NCBI GenBank assembly: GCA_041395865.1
Contig: JAWKZQ010000002.1
Span: 230,092-294,091 of the forward strand
DNA: 64,000 bases
Direction of reading: 5' to 3'
Origin: IMCC2047 sp041395865
GTDB taxonomy: Bacteria; Pseudomonadota; Gammaproteobacteria; Pseudomonadales; IMCC2047
Under the pieces are notes generated by a model. The model had not been told where the DNA came from. It did no database searches and was given only the letters and a program-made list of their open reading frames with translations. The position numbers and the translations under genes are program-made. Positions 60,647 through 64,000 of the stretch are shown here, piece after piece (positions within the stretch are counted from its first letter, which is position 1; each line of letters begins with the position of its first letter).

Positions 60647-61670
60647 ATGGACATACAGAGTAAGCAATCAAAAGTATTACCCCGCATCGCTATCATCGGT
60701 GCCGGCATGGCTGGATTGAGTTTAGCCAACCTGCTGGAAAATCATGCGGATACCACTTTATTTGAGAAATCCGCAGGCGTTGGCGGACGCATGTCCACCC
60801 GCTATGCCGGTGCCTACCAGTTTGACCATGGCGCACAGTATTTCACCGCACGCTCTAAAGCCTTTCAGGGCTTCCTGGCCCCTATGCTGGCAACAGGCGT
60901 CGTTCGGGCCTGGCAACCCTCTGTCCTGACGCTTGGGGGCGATAAAAAACCCTACAAACGCGACTGGTTTCGAAAGCCACTATGTCACCGTCCCCAAAAT
61001 GAACCAGCTGGGCAAAGCGTTGGCGAAGGGAAAAACCTGCTGCTTAAAACTGAAATCGCAGAAATCCAGCAATGCGAGCCAGGGCTGGTCGCTACGAGAC
61101 ATGGCAAATTGCCATCAATACTTTGACTGGGTCATTGTCACTACGCCCTCGCCGCAAGCCGCTAAACTGCTGCCCGGGACTTTCTCCTGCTATCAACACA
61201 TCGAACAGGCCGAAATGGCCGGCTGCTATAGCCTGATGATTGGCCTGGCTCAACCCCTGCAAACCCGCTGGCAGGCAGCCGTGGTGAAAGAATCCTGCAT
61301 TGGCTGGATTGCCATTAACTCATCCAAACCCCTGCGCACAGAAAACTTCAGCCTGGTTGTCCACTCAACCAACGAATGGGCGGAGCAACATATTGAGGAT
61401 GATCAGGGCAACGTTGAACAAATCCTGACCCGCGAACTGGAGCGACTGCTTGGTGCGCCGCTGAATGGCATTGAATACAAACGCCTGCACCGCTGGCGCT
61501 ATGCCAGCACGCGTTGCGCCCCTGAAGAAAACTGCCTGATCGACCCGGATTTAAAACTCGGTGTTTGTGCCGACTGGCTGATTCATGGGCACGTGGAATC
61601 CGCGTTCCTGAGCGCCCAGGAACTCTCGCAAAAGATTATCAACTTAATTAATGAAAGACCCATAAACTGA
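60647..61670 (+). pseudogene. frame-disrupted FAD-dependent oxidoreductase (renalase/amine-oxidase-like)
   Basis: The first frame encodes an FAD-binding N-terminus (RIAIIGAGMAGLSLANLLE, SAGVGGRMSTRYAGAYQFDH) up to KPYKRDW near 60966. The protein then continues in another frame (FESHYVTVPKMNQLGKALA) and runs to a normal C-terminus (WLIHGHVESAFLSAQELSQK) at 61670. Between about 61030 and 61090 the original frame again looks more natural (NLLLKTEIAEIQQCEPG), so one or three single-base indels at T, A or G runs are implied. It is either a recent pseudogene or an assembly error. The intact protein would be about 335-340 residues. An earlier ATG at 60572 is possible. Confidence 0.8.
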
Positions 61671-61721
61671 CATCTGTTTAGGCTATTATTCAGCCAGACT
61701 TAACGCCCCCGGAGCCACCCC

Positions 61722-62465
61722 ATGCTAAAAGCCCTTTTCCTCGATATGGATGAAACCCTGTGCGACACGCCGGGTGCAAACGAGCAGGCCAAGCAGCTCA
61801 TGGCCGAGGAAATCGTGAGTCTTTACGACGCGGATCTCGATGGCGTCAATTTTGCTGAGGCTTACGTAACGGGCATTTACCGGGAATGGTCTGATCGCCA
61901 GCGCGAACGCTACCTGCCAATCATTGACCAGCAAGGCGAAAGAGCTTTTCGGGTACAGCTGATTCGCGACCTTTTATCCGAACGCGGAATCGGCGATGTC
62001 AGCGAGAAGCGAGCCGAATATCTGCAGGATAAATTCGATGAAGACCGCATACAGGCCTTCGACTTTTATCCGGGAATCAAGGAATGGCTGGCTGAGGCAC
62101 GCAAGCTCTTTACCCTGGTGGTCATCACCAACGGCCCTGAACATTCACAGGTTCCTAAGGTTGAGCGCGTCAATATGGCCGCTCATGTGGATCACATCAT
62201 CATCGGCGGCCAGGAGCCGGAGGAAAAGCCCTTTCCATCCATTTTTAACAAAGCACTCAGGCTTGCCAACTGCGAAGCCCACGAGGCCATTCATGTGGGC
62301 GACAACCTCCACTCCGACATTGCCGGTGCCCATAACAGCGGAATCACCTCGGTGTGGATTCAGCACCAGCGCCCGCTGGACGCCGAACTGGGCATCGACC
62401 CGCATCATACGGTCATGCATCCCAGCGAAATTCCGGCATTGATTCGGGAGATCCACAAAGGCTAA
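61722..62465 (+). CDS. HAD-superfamily hydrolase (YjjG/NANP-like)
   Basis: A 247-residue cytoplasmic phosphatase. HAD motifs are complete: I FLDMDETLCD, II VITNGP, III Lys in EEKPFPSIF, IV VGDNLHSDIAGA. A helical cap (about residues 15-100) follows motif I, as in subfamily I enzymes such as nucleotidases and N-acylneuraminate-9-phosphatase. The substrate cannot be predicted. It begins 52 bases after the disrupted oxidoreductase. Confidence 0.88.
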   Translation: MLKALFLDMDETLCDTPGANEQAKQLMAEEIVSLYDADLDGVNFAEAYVTGIYREWSDRQRERYLPIIDQQGERAFRVQLIRDLLSERGIGDVSEKRAEYLQDKFDEDRIQAFDFYPGIKEWLAEARKLFTLVVITNGPEHSQVPKVERVNMAAHVDHIIIGGQEPEEKPFPSIFNKALRLANCEAHEAIHVGDNLHSDIAGAHNSGITSVWIQHQRPLDAELGIDPHHTVMHPSEIPALIREIHKG

Positions 62466-62514
62466 CGGTTGCGCCACTGGCCAATCAAAACCAAAAATCT
62501 CGTTTTTGGTCCTG

Positions 62515-62542
62515 TTGCCAGATCATCATCGCTGTCTATAAT
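62515..62542 (+). promoter_or_regulatory. sigma-70 promoter of the GDT1-like gene
   Basis: TTGCCA (62515-62520) and TATAAT (62537-62542) with a 16-base spacer, 26 bases before the TTG start. A hairpin ACCAAAAA / TTTTTGGT (62490-62510) just upstream may end the HAD transcript. Confidence 0.7.
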
Positions 62543-62567
62543 CGCCACTTTTTCACGGAGCGAATCA

Positions 62568-63167
62568 TTGGAAAACCAATCCTTGTCCCTATTGAGCAAC
62601 CTGTCAGTCGCTGGCACCTCTTTTATCCTGATTGTGCTTGCCGAACTGGGCGATAAAAGCCAGCTGGTCTGCATGACCCTCGCCGCGAGGCACCGGCACG
62701 GTCCCGTGTTGCTTGGTGCGGTGGTCGCCTTTGCCATACTCAACCTGTTAGCCGTGTTGTTCGGCGGCTTGGTTGCCGCCTGGATTCCCGAATTCTGGCT
62801 GGCCATCATTGTAGCGGCACTGTTCGCCTTTTTTGGCTTACAGTCGCTACTGGCCAGCGACGATCCGGAAGCCGCGGAATCCTCCGTGCGCAGCAATCAC
62901 AGCCTGTTCATCAGCGCTTTCCTGATGATCTTTGTCGCCGAATTTGGCGATAAAACCCAGCTGGCCGTCGCTGGACTGGCTTCAAGTTACCAAGGCGTAC
63001 CTGTCTGGCTGGGCGCCACACTGGCACTCTTTGTGACAACCGGTATAGCCGTGTATGTCGGCCAACGATTTATGAAACGGTTACCGCTCGGTTTAATTCA
63101 CAAATTCAGCGGGATACTCTTTTTACTGCTGGCCGCCGCTGCCCTTTACCAGGCATTTTTCGCCTGA
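62568..63167 (+). CDS. GDT1/TMEM165-family cation transporter
   Basis: A 199-residue inner-membrane protein with about six helices in two repeats, each carrying the family signature: VLAELGDKSQL and VAEFGDKTQL. Members move Mn2+ or Ca2+ (bacterial MneA/Mnx and yeast Gdt1). The start is a TTG at 62568 with ACGGAG seven bases upstream, which gives the normal N-terminus; a longer in-frame extension overlaps the promoter and is rejected. No yybP-ykoY manganese riboswitch is visible upstream. Confidence 0.9.
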   Translation: MENQSLSLLSNLSVAGTSFILIVLAELGDKSQLVCMTLAARHRHGPVLLGAVVAFAILNLLAVLFGGLVAAWIPEFWLAIIVAALFAFFGLQSLLASDDPEAAESSVRSNHSLFISAFLMIFVAEFGDKTQLAVAGLASSYQGVPVWLGATLALFVTTGIAVYVGQRFMKRLPLGLIHKFSGILFLLLAAAALYQAFFA

Positions 63168-63189
63168 TCAGGCAGCGCCGAGCGACCGT

Positions 63190-63543
63190 CTATTGTGCAG
63201 CCGCGACCAGGCGGTTGCCGATAACATCCACGCGGTCGCCCTGCTGCCAGGTTTGTTTAGGCGAGCGGACAACCGTTTCCGAACCGTCATCGCGCTGCAC
63301 CCGGTAAGCCCTCCCACTTTGGCCGGTTCCTTCCTGAACCTCGCCGCCAAACCAAACACCCAGGGCGCCAGCTGCCAGCGCCCCGACAGGCCCTCCGGCT
63401 GCGCCGCCAATCAATACGCCGGCCCAACCACCAACACCTTTACCCAGCGTCGTATCAGCCTCTTCCCCAACCACGGTATCTGCACTCGCGAAAGCGGAAT
63501 ACAAAACGGTTAACGTTAGCAGGCTTGTTGCAAATATCTTCAT
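63190..63543 (-). CDS. glycine-zipper exported protein, copy 2 (next to hmp)
   Basis: A 117-residue paralogue of the protein at 38783-39181. It has a signal peptide (IFATSLLTLTVLYSAFASA), the same zipper (DTTLGKGVGGWAGVLIGGAA), the GGEVQEGTGQSG hinge and the SH3-like C-terminus (VQRDDGSETVVRSPKQTWQQ, GDRVDVIGNRLVAA). GGAGG lies eight bases before the ATG at 63543. It is downstream of the flavohaemoprotein gene on the same strand, 157 bases apart. Its upstream has TGGCAC (a possible -24) but no -12 match, so it may depend on the hmp promoter. Confidence 0.87.
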   Translation of the reverse strand: MKIFATSLLTLTVLYSAFASADTVVGEEADTTLGKGVGGWAGVLIGGAAGGPVGALAAGALGVWFGGEVQEGTGQSGRAYRVQRDDGSETVVRSPKQTWQQGDRVDVIGNRLVAAAQ

Positions 63544-63700
63544 GTGGCTATCCTCCCCGGATAATGATCTGTTGTGCCAGCCCATGCCTTAAAGCTCACA
63601 GGCCGGTTAAGACCTGAACTGACACTCACAGGATGCAAATACACCGCCTTAGGTTCCCGTATTGGCAAACGGGCGACAGTGATGCATTTAAACGCAGCCC

Positions 63701-64000
63701 TCAATCTGCCAGTGATTTGGTGGGACCGAACACCTCGTAAAAGATGCTGCTGTCCGGAACCTTGAGCGCTTTCAGCTGTGAATACACGGCCTTCATCATG
63801 TCCAGAGGGCCGCACAGGTAAAACTCGGCGTTATCGACCGGTAGCTTGTTTCCAATTTCAGTCAGATCGGTACGACCTCTGTAATGACTGACCGCTCCTT
63901 CTTCGCCTTGTGCAGCCTGTTCGTAAAACACATAGGGAGTGACCTTTCCTTCATCGCTCAACTGCTGCAAACGTCTTGAGAAACTATGGTGATCGGGACT
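63701..64000 (-). CDS. hmp: flavohaemoprotein (NO dioxygenase) C-terminus, cut by window edge
   Basis: The last 99 residues of a ferredoxin-reductase-type NAD domain, open at the window end. AEFYLCGPLDMMKAVYSQLK and the terminal IFYEVFGPTKSL match the NAD-binding end of flavohaemoglobin Hmp (YLCGP and HYEVFGP). Hmp turns NO to nitrate with O2 and NAD(P)H, which complements anaerobic NO reduction by NorCB. The globin and FAD domains lie outside the window, so another reductase with the same tail cannot be excluded. Confidence 0.8.
   Translation of the reverse strand, partial: SPDHHSFSRRLQQLSDEGKVTPYVFYEQAAQGEEGAVSHYRGRTDLTEIGNKLPVDNAEFYLCGPLDMMKAVYSQLKALKVPDSSIFYEVFGPTKSLAD

Noticed and set aside
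62469..62567. N-terminal extension of the GDT1-like protein
   Set aside because: It overlaps a good sigma-70 promoter and adds a non-conserved segment; the TTG at 62568 has a ribosome-binding site.
63550..63572. Sigma-54 promoter before the second glycine-zipper gene
   Set aside because: A TGGCAC is present on the minus strand, but there is no -12 TTGC at the right distance and it is too close to the start codon.
1..64000. CRISPR arrays, tRNA or rRNA genes, insertion sequences, prophage
   Set aside because: No regular spaced repeats, no transposase or integrase reading frames and no rRNA-like sequence or tRNA cloverleaf noticed on reading both strands.

Overview
The window reads as a chromosome segment of a free-living, probably marine, gammaproteobacterium able to respire or detoxify nitrogen oxides. 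The grounds are gene content: a complete norCBDQEF + norR cluster, the proteobacterial dedicated sortase (Pds) locus, a DUF2788 gene, a MetX-type acyltransferase, an FtsH, a Lon-like protease, and several large c-di-GMP and PAS signalling proteins. Coding density is high. No rRNA, tRNA, CRISPR array, insertion sequence or phage gene was seen. The last gene is cut by the window edge.

Layout. 1-3.5 kb: molybdate regulator ModE, convergent with modABC; a ModE box lies upstream of modA. 3.7-10.4 kb: a CzcCBA-type heavy-metal efflux operon with two small periplasmic proteins. 10.6-14.5 kb: a PAS histidine kinase and a receiver-PAS-GGDEF-EAL protein. 15.3-20 kb: a LysR regulator divergent from a 56-residue membrane protein, an SbtA-type bicarbonate transporter and PEP carboxylase, which together look like a bicarbonate-capture and anaplerosis unit. 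20-24.4 kb: two CBS-pair proteins and a FixL/FixJ-like two-component system. 24.5-31.2 kb: two divergent APC-permease/UspA modules around a 727-bp non-coding region; the minus-strand module is a seven-gene operon with five small or unknown mostly membrane proteins. 31.3-38.7 kb: norCBDQEF and divergent norR. 38.8-46 kb: a glycine-zipper protein and the Pds sortase system (OmpA-like PdsO, kinase PdsS, regulator PdsR, VIT/VWA target protein, class GN sortase). 46-53 kb: a ChrR-like cupin, an L,D-transpeptidase facing an Lpp-like lipoprotein, a cytochrome c lipoprotein, and a Usp/Lon/host-attachment operon. 53-60 kb: a PAS-GAF-GGDEF-EAL protein, a candidate Csr-type small RNA, DUF2788, DUF2237, MetX, MsrB and FtsH. 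60.5-64 kb: a frame-disrupted FAD oxidoreductase, a HAD phosphatase, a GDT1/TMEM165 transporter, a second glycine-zipper protein, and the C-terminus of a flavohaemoprotein (Hmp).

How it works together. Nitric oxide is the clearest theme: NorR, NorCB and Hmp are present, and the small glycine-zipper protein beside norR has a sigma-54 promoter and upstream palindrome with almost the same spacing as norC. Its paralogue lies next to hmp, so this uncharacterised family looks like part of the NO response. The strongest candidates for undescribed biology are this glycine-zipper/NO link, the APC/UspA operon with its small membrane partners, and two candidate structured RNAs: a c-di-GMP-I-like core near 3.6 kb and GGA-loop hairpins near 55.8 kb.
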